A stretch of DNA of 35,110 nucleotides from Verrucomicrobiota bacterium (lineage in GTDB: Bacteria; Verrucomicrobiota; Verrucomicrobiia; Limisphaerales; JACRJY01): positions 1-35,110 of the forward strand of contig JACRJY010000017.1 in NCBI GenBank assembly GCA_016235585.1, read 5' to 3'. Shown here one piece after another: positions 14,892 through 23,280 of this stretch. Position 1 is the stretch's first letter. Each line of letters opens with the position of its first letter. The notes under the pieces were generated by a model that did not search any database, was not told the origin of the DNA, and was given only the letters and a program-made list of their open reading frames with translations. The position numbers were made by a program, and so were the translations under genes.

Positions 14892-15755
14892 TCAGAAGGC
14901 CGCGCCGGTGCGTTTCCGTTGCGTGAAACCGCAGCATTCCCGGTAGCCCACGCTCCGCGCCAGTTCAATGGCGCTCGCAAAATCCATCCCCACCTCGCCC
15001 GGCGCGTGCGCGTCGGAGCCGAAGGTGATGGGCACCCCGCGCTCGAACGCCATCTGGAGGATTTGCCGGCTCGGGTAAATCTCTTTGCAATCCTTCCGCA
15101 GGCCGGCGGTGTTGAGTTCGACGGCCACGCCCTTGCTCGCGGCGGCGCACAGAAAGCGGTCGAACAGCGGCGTGCAGTCGCGGTCGGGATAGAAACGAAA
15201 CTTCTTCGGCAAGTCCGCGTGGCCGATGATTTCAAACAGCCCGGACTCCGCCGCCATCGTCAGCCGCTCGAAATAAACCGACCAGACCTCGTAGGCGTCG
15301 CGGTGCTTCCACTCGGAGATTTTCGCCGGATTATCCACGTCCCACTCGCCGGTTGCTTGCACCCTCTCCCCTTCCGAAGGGGAGAGGGATGGGGTGAGGG
15401 GTGGCTTCCGATCCGAAACGTAATGAACCGATCCGATGAAATAATCCCACGGATGCCGCGCGGCCAGCTCGCGAATCCACTCCTCGTGGCCGGGCAGGTA
15501 ATCCACTTCCAGCGCGAGCTTGATGGTGAGCTGCGGGAACTCGCGCTCGGCGCGGCGGACTTTCTCCACGTATTCGTCGAGTTGGTCGGCGCGCATCCGC
15601 CAGTTGTCGAAGTCGTCCCGCCGCATCGGCGAGTGGTCGGTGAAGCCGATTTCCGTCAATCCCACCTTGACCGCCTGCGCGGCGTATTCCACCGGCTCGC
15701 CGACGGCGTGGCGGCAGAGCGGCGTGTGCATGTGGTAATCGGCAGGCAACGGCAT
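14892..15755 (-). CDS. PHP-domain phosphoesterase, histidinol-phosphatase (HisK/HisJ) type
   Basis: This 287-aa protein belongs to the PHP metal-dependent phosphoesterases. Metal-binding motifs seen in order are DYHMHTPLCRH (7-16), GFTDHSP (38-43), LEVDYLPGHE (82-91), GSVHY (108-112), IIGHADLPKKF, and near the end ITFGSDAHAPGEVG. This arrangement matches histidinol-phosphatase, which forms histidinol in histidine synthesis; other phosphatase activities are possible, and no other his genes are nearby. An in-frame palindrome encodes a ~17-residue insert (about 118-135, LTPSLSPSEGERV) directly after the GSVHY motif. ATG 15755 is preferred because upstream residues are not conserved-looking. It lies 63 bp downstream of the DCC-family gene. 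Confidence 0.88.
   Translation of the reverse strand: MPLPADYHMHTPLCRHAVGEPVEYAAQAVKVGLTEIGFTDHSPMRRDDFDNWRMRADQLDEYVEKVRRAEREFPQLTIKLALEVDYLPGHEEWIRELAARHPWDYFIGSVHYVSDRKPPLTPSLSPSEGERVQATGEWDVDNPAKISEWKHRDAYEVWSVYFERLTMAAESGLFEIIGHADLPKKFRFYPDRDCTPLFDRFLCAAASKGVAVELNTAGLRKDCKEIYPSRQILQMAFERGVPITFGSDAHAPGEVGMDFASAIELARSVGYRECCGFTQRKRTGAAF
15362..15388. repeat. Palindromic element translated in frame within the PHP gene
   Basis: CCCTCTCCCCTT and AAGGGGAGAGGG form a perfect 12-bp stem with a 3-base loop (CCG). It belongs to the same type as the 14-bp palindrome at 26461-26491, which has the same CCCTCTCC/GGAGAGGG ends. The encoded LTPSLSPSEGERV interrupts an otherwise ordinary PHP enzyme. Confidence 0.85.
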
Positions 15756-15818
15756 GGGGTGAACTTTAGCGCGGCGCACGGCGGAGGCCAACGGATTGTT
15801 GCGGGGAACTCTGGGAAA

Positions 15819-16259
15819 TTATTTTCCCGCCGCAGGGCCGGGCGCGGCATCGCCGTCGCGCTTGCGCGCGGGCAGCAGGGTGCAGGCTTCCTTGCAGCCG
15901 AACCAGCGGCTCAAGAGATGGCGGTTGCGGCTGATCCACATATAAACCCGCTCGGCCACCCAGATGACGCCGGGAATCCACAGCACCAACGCCAGCGGCA
16001 CGAGCAGCGGCATTCGCAGGCCGACGAAACGAATGCACCGCGCGCCGCGATGAATCTGCCCGTCCAGCGCGATGCAGTGAATGGCCTCCAGCAGCGCCGC
16101 GCGCGTGAGGCCGGGCGCGAGCGCGGCGGCGCGGGGATCGGCGATGGGCAGGAGCTGGACGACGTGGCACCAGTCCAGCCACGTGAGCAGCCGCATCTGA
16201 AACGTGCAGAGCGGGCAGTCGCCGTCGTAGAGGACAATGTGGCGGGCGGTGTTCTTCAT
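15819..16259 (-). CDS. DCC-family (DUF393) thiol-disulfide-type protein
   Basis: A 146-aa protein opening with IVLYDGDCPLCTFQM: the YDGDCPLC signature (residues 11-18, C15 and C18) gives the DCC family its name. The family is distantly thioredoxin-like and thought to act in thiol-disulfide chemistry, but its substrates are not established. A hydrophobic stretch at ~95-115 (MPLLVPLALVLWIPGVIWVAERVY) is probably membrane-associated, as in many family members, and another conserved cysteine pair lies in FGCKEACTLL. It is divergent from the ThuA-rhodanese gene with a 118-bp gap that must contain both promoters. No ribosome-binding site is evident before ATG 16259. Confidence 0.87.
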   Translation of the reverse strand: MKNTARHIVLYDGDCPLCTFQMRLLTWLDWCHVVQLLPIADPRAAALAPGLTRAALLEAIHCIALDGQIHRGARCIRFVGLRMPLLVPLALVLWIPGVIWVAERVYMWISRNRHLLSRWFGCKEACTLLPARKRDGDAAPGPAAGK

Positions 16260-16377
16260 CAAAGCTGTGGTGAACCTACGGGCGCGCGGCGGGCGCGTCA
16301 ATTTGCGACATTGGAATTCCGCGCTGGACTTTGCGGTGCCCGCGCTCTACACACGGTTCAAAATCAAATTCACCGCC

Positions 16378-17469
16378 ATGCGCTTCACCTGCTTCGCCCG
16401 GAAAATTATTCTCCGCCTGCTGCTTGTTGGGTTCGCCGCCGTGCCGCTGGCGCTGCTGGCCGCGTCCAAGCCCACGGTCGTGCTCGTCAGCGGCGAATAC
16501 GAATACAGCTCCATGCTCACGCTGCCCGCGCTCAAGACGCGGCTGGAGACGGACTATGGCTTCAACTGTGTCTATCTTGAACGCAAGGGCGGCGAGAACA
16601 TTCCCGGCCTTGAAGCTCTTGATCGCGCCGACCTCGTCATCCTCATCATCCGGCGGATGACGCTGCCGGAGGAGCAGTTGGGCCGGTTCAAGAAATACCT
16701 CGCCGCTGGCAAGCCGCTCATCGGCCTGCGCACCGCGAGCCACGCGTTTGAAAACTGGAAGGCATGGGACAACGAGGTGCTCGGCGGCAACTACAAGGGC
16801 CATCACGGCAACACCATCGTCGCCATGGCGCGGGTGAATGCCGCCGCCGTTAGTCATCCCATCCTCAAGGGCGTGGCCGCCGAGTTCGCCACCGGCGGCT
16901 CGCTCTACAAAACCACGCCGCTCGCGCCGGGCGCGACGCTGCTCATCAGCGGCAGCATCCCGAGCCAGCCCGCCGAGCCGATGGCGTGGACGCACACCTA
17001 TCAGGGCGCGCGCGTCTGCTACTCGTCGCTGGGCGACCCGAAGGATTTCTTCAGCCAGCCGTTCATGCAGCTGCTCGTCAACACCGTGTTCTGGGCGCTG
17101 GACAAGCCCGCGCCCGCCGCGCCGGTGAAGGCGTTCGCCTCGCTGCCGCCGAAGAAGGTCAGCCTCGAACAGTTCGAGAACCTGGCGGGCCACAAGAAAT
17201 TCACCGTGCTCGATGTGCGGACGCCGCACGAATACTCCGTCGGCCACGTCGTCCGCGCCACGCTGCTGCCGTGGGGTTCCGACGACTTCGAGAAGAAGGC
17301 CGCCGCGCTGAACAAGGACGAGCCGCTCGCCCTGCACTGCGCCCGCGGCTCGCGCAGCGCCAAGGCCGCCGAGAAGCTCCACGCGCTGGGCTTCAAGTTC
17401 ATCTACGACTTTTCCGGCGGCATGGCCGAGTGGGAGGCGGCGGGTAGGAAAGTCGTGGAAGAAAAGTAG
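16378..17469 (+). CDS. Exported ThuA-like protein fused to a rhodanese domain
   Basis: The 363-aa product has a signal peptide (residues ~1-29, RKIILRLLLVGFAAVPLALLAAS). A ThuA-like class I glutamine-amidotransferase-fold domain lies at ~33-243 (VVLVSGEYEYSS, DLVILIIRRMTLPEEQL, GLRTASHAF, GNYKGHHGNT, THTYQGARVCYSSLGDPKDF). A rhodanese domain lies at ~258-362, with FTVLDVRTPHEYSVGHV and active-site C321 in LHCARGSRSAKAA. ThuA proteins are linked to trehalose and related sugar use in rhizobia; secreted versions are abundant in Verrucomicrobiota and Planctomycetota. The intact rhodanese cysteine suggests real sulfur or redox chemistry. Putting both domains on one secreted chain is unusual. It converges on the vWA gene with 8 bp between stops. 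Confidence 0.9.
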   Translation: MRFTCFARKIILRLLLVGFAAVPLALLAASKPTVVLVSGEYEYSSMLTLPALKTRLETDYGFNCVYLERKGGENIPGLEALDRADLVILIIRRMTLPEEQLGRFKKYLAAGKPLIGLRTASHAFENWKAWDNEVLGGNYKGHHGNTIVAMARVNAAAVSHPILKGVAAEFATGGSLYKTTPLAPGATLLISGSIPSQPAEPMAWTHTYQGARVCYSSLGDPKDFFSQPFMQLLVNTVFWALDKPAPAAPVKAFASLPPKKVSLEQFENLAGHKKFTVLDVRTPHEYSVGHVVRATLLPWGSDDFEKKAAALNKDEPLALHCARGSRSAKAAEKLHALGFKFIYDFSGGMAEWEAAGRKVVEEK

Positions 17470-17477
17470 GACGGCGG

Positions 17478-20249
17478 CTACAGCAGTCCCGCGCGTTTCC
17501 GCAGCAGCCATTCAATCGTGAGCAGCGCCACGATCGGCACGAACCACCACCAGCTTTGCCAGAGCGCGGTGTCGCTCTCGATCACGATGCCCTGGCTCAA
17601 CGGCTTGAGCCGCTCGACGAGCGCGCCCGCGTCCTCCTCGCGGTAGTATTCGCCGCCGGAGTGAAAGGCGATCTGGCGGAGCAGTTCCTCGTCGCAGTTC
17701 AAGTGCGCCAGTTCGCCGGCACCCGGCGGGGCGACGAGAATTTCCGTGCGCGCCTTCATCTCGTCCTCCGGCAGGCCGGCGACCTGCACGCGCACTTCGT
17801 AGCCGCCCTCGGCGAGCGCGGGCGTGCGACCGCGATACACGCCGGGATTGGTCTCCTCGGCGGCGAGCGCGACGGTGGCGGTCTTGCGCCCGTTCTGGAA
17901 GAGCAGCGCCTCGGGCTTCGCGCCGCTCATCAACTGGCCCTGCGCATCGCGCACGCGAACGCTGATTTCGCCAATCTCGTCGGGCTTGCGCGTGAGCGCG
18001 CCGGAATCGAGCGCGACGAATTTGTCCTGCACCGGATACGGCTCGTCCATGATCCATTTGGCAATCTGGTTCCACACTTTCTGGTGATACAGATCGGCGA
18101 CCTCGTAGCGCCAGCGCCATGATTCGTCGAAGGCGGCGTAGAGCACGCGCCCCGCACCGAAGCGCCGGAACGCCAGTGCCGCGCCCCTGCGCTCGCCCAC
18201 GAACGCCTCCATCAGCGTCTCCGTGCCGGGCAGCGCCTCGGCGGGCGCGACCCAGTGCGGGCCTTTGAGCGAGAGCCACAGGCGCGCGTTCTCCTGCGGG
18301 TCGGACACGAGGTTCAGCGCCGACACGCCCGCGCCGGCGGAGCTGATCCGCAGCTTCGCGCGCACGTCCTCGATGGGCTGGCCCTGCCATTTGACGGGAA
18401 ACAGCGCCTCCAGCGGCGAGCCGGTGAAGCGCGACAACTGCTCCAGCCGCCCGTCAATGAAGATGAGGCCGCCGCCGCGCTTCTCGACGAACTCGCGAAT
18501 CCACTCCAGCTCGTCGGGCTTGAGCTGGCCCTGCGGCAGATCGCCGAAAATAATCAGGTCGTAGGTGAACAGCGTCTCGCGATCCGGCGGGAACTGCTCC
18601 GCGCCCTTGCCGCGAATCCACGGCTTCTGCTCGCCGCCGAGGCCCGCGAGCAGCGCGGTCAAATCCCAGCGCTGGTCGCGCTCGAAAAGATTCCGCAGGT
18701 AGCGGAACTCCCAGCGCGGGCGTCCGTCCATGAGCAGCACGCGGGGCTTCTGCGTGATGGCGCTCAAGCGCAGCGCGCCGTTGTTGTTCGCCGCATTTTT
18801 CTCGCCGTCGAGCACGCTGGCGGAGACTTTCAGGTTCACCGGCAGGCTGCTGATCTTGATGTCCTTGTCCTGTTTCTTGAGCTGGCCGGCGACGAATTCC
18901 TTGATCGAAAAATCGTAGCGGATCGTCCGTGAGTGGCGCTGCTCGGTGACAAAATCCTTCTGCCAGAGCACCTCGCCTTCGCACTCGATTTTCACCGTGA
19001 ACTTCAGGCCGGGCCGCACGTCGTCCTTGAGCACAATCTCGCCGTTCACGCGCGCGTCGGCGTAGAGCGACTCCGGGCCTTTGACCTCGATGATGGCGAG
19101 GTCCTGCGGCAGATGCTGCATTCCCAGGCCGACGGTGTAGATGGGAATGCCGCGCTGGCCGAGCATCTTTGCGAGTTCGACGGGCGAGGAACCGTCGTTG
19201 TGCTGGCCGTCGGAAAACAGCACGACGCCGACGCGCTCGCCGCCCTTCGCGTCCTGCACGCGCTCCTTGATCGCGTCGGCGAGGTCAGTCGGGTGGTTTG
19301 TCGCGGCGATTTTGAACGCCTGCGGCTGGCTGCCCGCCTCGCCTGACTTCCCCGCGCCGGGCCACCAGAGCAGTTCCGATTTGCGCGCGGCCAGCGCGGA
19401 CAACTCGACGTTGTGCTTGGCCGCAAGGCGCGAGAAGAAACTTTCATTACCACTGAACAACAGCGCCTCCAGCCGCTGCCAGCGCGTGGCGGCGTCGAAT
19501 TTTTTCTCCACCGGCTTGAACGCCTCGGGCGTGGCGGCGGCGGAGCGGAACATATGATCCGTGAACGCCTTGTTCAGCTCCTTCTCCCAGCGCCACGCGG
19601 TGCCGGAGAAAATCGTGAACACGGGCGCGGCCTTGGCCGGCGCGTTGGTGGCCGCCGCGCCGCCGAGGCCGCTGGCCGTCGCGAGCAGTTCGGATTGAAA
19701 CTTGGAAATCTGCGCGGACGAGTTCGGCCACGAGCCGGATTTCATCTTGCCAAGATGATCGTTCGCGGCCCCGGTTTCGCGCGCGATGTTCTGCGCGAGT
19801 TCCTTCAGCTCGTTCACCGTCATGCCGGCCTTCGCCGACGCGGCGAGGCGCTGCGCGCGCCCGACGCTTTCGCCGGCGCGCTGAAGATCGGCGTCGAACT
19901 TGTCCGGCGGCAGCCAGCCGAGCTGCTGCGCGATGAAAAGTTTGCGCGGCAGCTCCATCTGCTCGTCGGTGAGGCCCATGCTCTCCGAGGCGTCCACGAA
20001 GAGCAGCACGCGCGCGAGCTGGCCGAGCGTCTTGCGGTGATGCAGCACCGGGCCGGTGAGCATCATCACGATGAAGAAGACCACCAGCGCGCGCAGCGTG
20101 GGCAGCAGCCAGCGTGCGGTGTCGGTGCGGGTGCGTGTCTCGCGCCAGTAAAAAATCCACGCCACCGCCGCCAGCACCAGCGCCGCCAGCAGCCCCGCCC
20201 AAGGATTCCATTCGCCGATGAAGCGCAGCTCGGTGACGTTGTTTGTCAT
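17478..20249 (-). CDS. Membrane-anchored vWA protein with GATase-like domain
   Basis: The protein is 923 aa. Two N-terminal transmembrane segments (~18-35, ~50-68) are followed by a vWA domain whose MIDAS begins DASESMG (D86, S88, S90) and is split by a long helical insert before VGVVLFSDGQHNDGSS. After a beta-sandwich region comes a class I GATase-like module (PRVLLMDGRPRWEFRYLRNLF, YDLIIFGDLPQG, RGGGLIFIDGR). The C-terminus has one more membrane span (WWWFVPIVALLTIEWLLRKR). This architecture belongs to the Bat/CoxE-like vWA clusters of Planctomycetota and Verrucomicrobiota; the catalytic triad of true amidotransferases is not evident, so it is probably a binding or structural fold. Its start overlaps the stop of the BatA-like gene (ATGA), indicating coupled expression. 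Confidence 0.88.
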   Translation of the reverse strand: MTNNVTELRFIGEWNPWAGLLAALVLAAVAWIFYWRETRTRTDTARWLLPTLRALVVFFIVMMLTGPVLHHRKTLGQLARVLLFVDASESMGLTDEQMELPRKLFIAQQLGWLPPDKFDADLQRAGESVGRAQRLAASAKAGMTVNELKELAQNIARETGAANDHLGKMKSGSWPNSSAQISKFQSELLATASGLGGAAATNAPAKAAPVFTIFSGTAWRWEKELNKAFTDHMFRSAAATPEAFKPVEKKFDAATRWQRLEALLFSGNESFFSRLAAKHNVELSALAARKSELLWWPGAGKSGEAGSQPQAFKIAATNHPTDLADAIKERVQDAKGGERVGVVLFSDGQHNDGSSPVELAKMLGQRGIPIYTVGLGMQHLPQDLAIIEVKGPESLYADARVNGEIVLKDDVRPGLKFTVKIECEGEVLWQKDFVTEQRHSRTIRYDFSIKEFVAGQLKKQDKDIKISSLPVNLKVSASVLDGEKNAANNNGALRLSAITQKPRVLLMDGRPRWEFRYLRNLFERDQRWDLTALLAGLGGEQKPWIRGKGAEQFPPDRETLFTYDLIIFGDLPQGQLKPDELEWIREFVEKRGGGLIFIDGRLEQLSRFTGSPLEALFPVKWQGQPIEDVRAKLRISSAGAGVSALNLVSDPQENARLWLSLKGPHWVAPAEALPGTETLMEAFVGERRGAALAFRRFGAGRVLYAAFDESWRWRYEVADLYHQKVWNQIAKWIMDEPYPVQDKFVALDSGALTRKPDEIGEISVRVRDAQGQLMSGAKPEALLFQNGRKTATVALAAEETNPGVYRGRTPALAEGGYEVRVQVAGLPEDEMKARTEILVAPPGAGELAHLNCDEELLRQIAFHSGGEYYREEDAGALVERLKPLSQGIVIESDTALWQSWWWFVPIVALLTIEWLLRKRAGLL

Positions 20250-22453
20250 TTCACCACCTCGGCTGGACGCGGAATTTTTTGAGGCGCGGAAGTTCGCCGC
20301 CGGGCAAACCACTGTTGCAGGAACAATTCCACGAAGATCAGCGCGAGCAGCGCCCACAGCAGCGACCGCCAGAGTTCGCGGCCAAAGCGCCGACCCTGGT
20401 CGCGCTCCTTGTATTCCTTGAGCGAGTGAACCAGCGTCGCGTCCATCGCCTTGGCGAGCGACTCCTGCTCGGCGCGGTTCAATTGCTGCAAGTTCGACTC
20501 CTCGCGCGTCGTGTGAACGACGAAATGAATCACGCTGTCGTCCGGCGCGGTGAGCAGATACAGGCCGGGCCGCTGCGTTTGCGCGAACTCCACGTAGCTG
20601 CGCGTGCCGCGCGTGGTGATGGTCGCGTCGTGGCGGTTGCCGGCGGGATCGGTGAAGGTGGCTTTGCGACCCGCCGCCGGTTTGTCGAGAAACGCCGCGA
20701 TGGGCTTGCCCACCTCGACGTTGCGCGGCGGATAAACCGTCGAGGCGAGATACGTCACGAGCCGCTGCATGAGCGGCAGGTAAAACGGTCGCACTGGCAG
20801 GTTGCCCCAGTCGGCGTCGCACGGCGTGGTGCACTGAATCACGCGGCCCTCGCCGACCTTGCGCTCGATCAAAAACGGATCGCCGCTGTCGAGCCGCGCC
20901 ATGACGGACACCGGCGAATCGCCGCCAAGCGCCGGAGCTTTGGTTTTATACCAGAGCTTGATCTCGCCATCGGCAAGGTTGCCGCTGCGCGGGTCGTTGA
21001 AAATCTCCAGCGCGGGATGGTTGAAATGCTCCGCGACGATTTTCGCGCGCGGCGCGTTGTCCTCAATGCCGCCGGCGAGCGTGGTTAGCGGCATCGGCAG
21101 CAAACCCTCGTTGTCCGCGAGCGTGGTGTTATACCACTGCGGATTGATGCGGTTGCCGGGGAAGATGAGCAGGCCGCCGCCTTCATAGACGAAGTGTTTC
21201 AGTGCGCGCACCTGCGCGTCGGTCAACTGCCGCACATTCGCCAGCACGATGACGCGCGATTTCGCGATGGCGTCCGGCGTGAGTTCGCGCGCCTCGGCGG
21301 TGACAACGCGGGTGATGATCAAATCCGTAAGGTCGGCTTTCTTCGCCTGTCCGAACGGCTGGAGTGCGATGTCCAGAAAATCCGTCTCGCCTTTGAGCGG
21401 TTCCTTGCTGGGATCGCCATTCACGAGCAGCACCGGCACGCGATCCCACACGGGGATGCTCGCCTGGAGCGAGTTGTCGGCCTTGAGCGCGTCGGCATCG
21501 GCAAACACCTCGACGACGTGCGAGCCGGCGGTGTCGAACGTGTGCGAGAAGAGCACCTGCCGCTGCTCGCCCGCGCCGAGCGAGATTTGCGAGGCCGAGC
21601 GCTCCTTGCCGTCCACGCGGAAATAGACGCGCAGATCCGGGTAATCACGCTCGCCCCAGTTGCGGAGGTTCGCGCGCAGTTGCATCGGCTGGCCGACGCC
21701 GAGCACGACGCGCGAATAGTCGAGCGACTCGACGCTGACGTTGTCCTTCACCTCCGCGCCGACGTGAAACAGCGTGACGTGTGGCGGCAGCGGCATCTGC
21801 TTGAACGCCTCCAGCGCGCGGGCGCGGGCGCCAGCCTCCTTCTCCGAACAACTGATGCGTTGAAAATCCGTGAGGACGACGACCTCGCGGTGCGAGTGGC
21901 CCATCTTGCTGAAAATGTTTCCCGTGGCTTCGAGCGCTTCAGGGAACGCGGCGCGGCCATAGCCGGCGTCGAGCTTGGCGAGTTCCTGATTCACGCGCCC
22001 GGTGTCGAACGTCGGCGATTCCAGCAGCGTCGAGACGCCGCCCGCCGTCAGCACCACGGAGACATCCGAGCCGCGCGCGAGGTCTTCGATGATGCGAGCG
22101 GTGTTTTCGCGCGCTTGGGCGAAAGCCGAAGTGCCGCTACCGGCATCCATCGAGTAACTGTTGTCCAGCAGCACGACGAGCGAGGTTTTGGCCGCGCCCA
22201 TGAGCTGCAACGCGCCGGTCAGCACGGGCCGCGCCATGCACAGCGCGAGCAGCGCCGGCACGAGGCAGCGCACGAGGAGCAGGATGAGCTGTTCAAGACG
22301 CAGGCGGCGGCGGTTGGTGCGGAACGCGGCGTCGAGCAGGTGCATCGCGCCCCATTTCACGACACGGAACCGATGGCGGTTGAAGAAGTGGATGATGATC
22401 GGAATGCTCGCCGCCGCGAGACCGCCGAGAAGGATGACGTTGAGGAAGGTCAT
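20246..22453 (-). CDS. BatA-like vWA membrane protein
   Basis: The 735-aa protein begins with the BatA/aerotolerance-regulator N-terminal module (FLNVILLGGLAAASIPIIIHFFNRHRF...KWGAMHLL, residues ~3-40), then a second membrane span (~56-78). A vWA domain with MIDAS DNSYSMD (D97, S99, S101) and VVVLTDFQR comes next. A CARDB-like beta region and a GATase-like fold follow (VPVLLVNGDPS, SRVIVLANVRQLTD, EGGGLLIFPGN). The C-terminus has a membrane span (LLWALLALIFVELFLQQWF). It likely works with the DUF58 protein and the second vWA protein in an envelope complex normally served by a MoxR AAA ATPase, which is absent here. Genes on both sides are on the same strand, 11 bp away or overlapping. Confidence 0.9.
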   Translation of the reverse strand: MTFLNVILLGGLAAASIPIIIHFFNRHRFRVVKWGAMHLLDAAFRTNRRRLRLEQLILLLVRCLVPALLALCMARPVLTGALQLMGAAKTSLVVLLDNSYSMDAGSGTSAFAQARENTARIIEDLARGSDVSVVLTAGGVSTLLESPTFDTGRVNQELAKLDAGYGRAAFPEALEATGNIFSKMGHSHREVVVLTDFQRISCSEKEAGARARALEAFKQMPLPPHVTLFHVGAEVKDNVSVESLDYSRVVLGVGQPMQLRANLRNWGERDYPDLRVYFRVDGKERSASQISLGAGEQRQVLFSHTFDTAGSHVVEVFADADALKADNSLQASIPVWDRVPVLLVNGDPSKEPLKGETDFLDIALQPFGQAKKADLTDLIITRVVTAEARELTPDAIAKSRVIVLANVRQLTDAQVRALKHFVYEGGGLLIFPGNRINPQWYNTTLADNEGLLPMPLTTLAGGIEDNAPRAKIVAEHFNHPALEIFNDPRSGNLADGEIKLWYKTKAPALGGDSPVSVMARLDSGDPFLIERKVGEGRVIQCTTPCDADWGNLPVRPFYLPLMQRLVTYLASTVYPPRNVEVGKPIAAFLDKPAAGRKATFTDPAGNRHDATITTRGTRSYVEFAQTQRPGLYLLTAPDDSVIHFVVHTTREESNLQQLNRAEQESLAKAMDATLVHSLKEYKERDQGRRFGRELWRSLLWALLALIFVELFLQQWFARRRTSAPQKIPRPAEVVK

Positions 22454-22464
22454 GCGGCGTTAAT

Positions 22465-23280
22465 TCAGAGCGGACTTTGCCGCTGTTCGATTACCAAATC
22501 AATTGGCACAACGCCCTCCGCTGACTTGATGAAGTTGTCCGCGCGGGCGTCCACGACGATCACGTTGTCTGTCGGGCGGTGCCAGCCAAAGTAGGAATTG
22601 GGCAGCGGCTCAAATCCGAGCGAGTCCATGAACTGCCCAATTTCTTGTTCGGTCGGGTGCGGATTGACCGGGTCTTCCGCGCGAATCCACGGCTGGGAAA
22701 TCACCACGGAAGGTTGCAGGCCTTGTTGTCCGATGATGAACGGCTGGCCGAATGCAACGCCTTCTAGCCGCAAGTCGGCGTTGAACACGCGGTTCATTGC
22801 CGCCAGGCGGTGAAGATAGAACAACGGCGTCGCCGCCATTTGCTGGCCCTTGGCATCCGGCGTCACTCCAAATGTTCCCGGATAGGAGCGTTTGATTGCC
22901 CGGTTGTCGGAAGGGCGATGGAAAACTTCGTGCTCGGCGGTGGTGGCCGGATGCTGTTGCAAACCGGTAAAAAAAGAATCAGGCAGAATCAATCCGCACC
23001 GCTGCGCCCATTCTACTAGGCGGCAAGCTTGGTGGTCGATTTCCGGCGTGCCGCTGCGGAGGCCCGCATCTGACGCCCGACTTCCGCCGATGAAGGCGGC
23101 GGCATCTGACGCAAGGTCTGCATCCGGCGCACCAGCCAGGCCGGGGCTGGAATCATTGGTTGTGACTGCGGCTTCATTTCGAGTGTCAGCATGGTTTGTG
23201 GATTGTTTCTTGTCAATACTCCCGCCGGCCGGCGCGGGTTTTGCCGCCGGCATCTTTAACGGTTGGTCTGGCTTCTTCAT
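22465..23280 (-). CDS. Kinase-like protein resembling the polyvalent-protein kinase family
   Basis: This 271-aa protein has a low-complexity N-terminus (~1-75). Residues ~80-265 then match the pattern I associate with the Ser/Thr/Tyr kinase-like module of phage and plasmid 'polyvalent proteins': AEHEVF (115-120), possible ATP-lysine K130 in AIKRSYPGTFG, FYLHRLAAMNRVF, an EIGQFM helix, a catalytic-loop-like VVDARADNF (D244, N249) and a metal-binding-like PIDL (D261). The DxRxDN...PID order resembles HxDxxxN...DFG of kinases. This is recognition by eye, not a search result. It starts at the stop of the DUF58 gene (TGATG; GTG 23283 is an alternative) and ends 11 bp before the BatA-like gene, so it is co-transcribed with a membrane operon where I would not expect it. 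Confidence 0.6.
   Translation of the reverse strand: MKKPDQPLKMPAAKPAPAGGSIDKKQSTNHADTRNEAAVTTNDSSPGLAGAPDADLASDAAAFIGGSRASDAGLRSGTPEIDHQACRLVEWAQRCGLILPDSFFTGLQQHPATTAEHEVFHRPSDNRAIKRSYPGTFGVTPDAKGQQMAATPLFYLHRLAAMNRVFNADLRLEGVAFGQPFIIGQQGLQPSVVISQPWIRAEDPVNPHPTEQEIGQFMDSLGFEPLPNSYFGWHRPTDNVIVVDARADNFIKSAEGVVPIDLVIEQRQSPL

Noticed and set aside
14786-15235. N-terminal extension of the Ig protein by 150 codons
   Set aside because: The extension overlaps the PHP gene in another frame and is Arg/Ser/Pro-rich without motifs. The signal-like hydrophobic segment begins right after ATG 14785.
20250-20834. Upstream extension of the second vWA protein
   Set aside because: It runs through the BatA-like gene in another frame with Arg/His-rich translation. 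ATG 20249 overlapping the BatA stop is the natural start.
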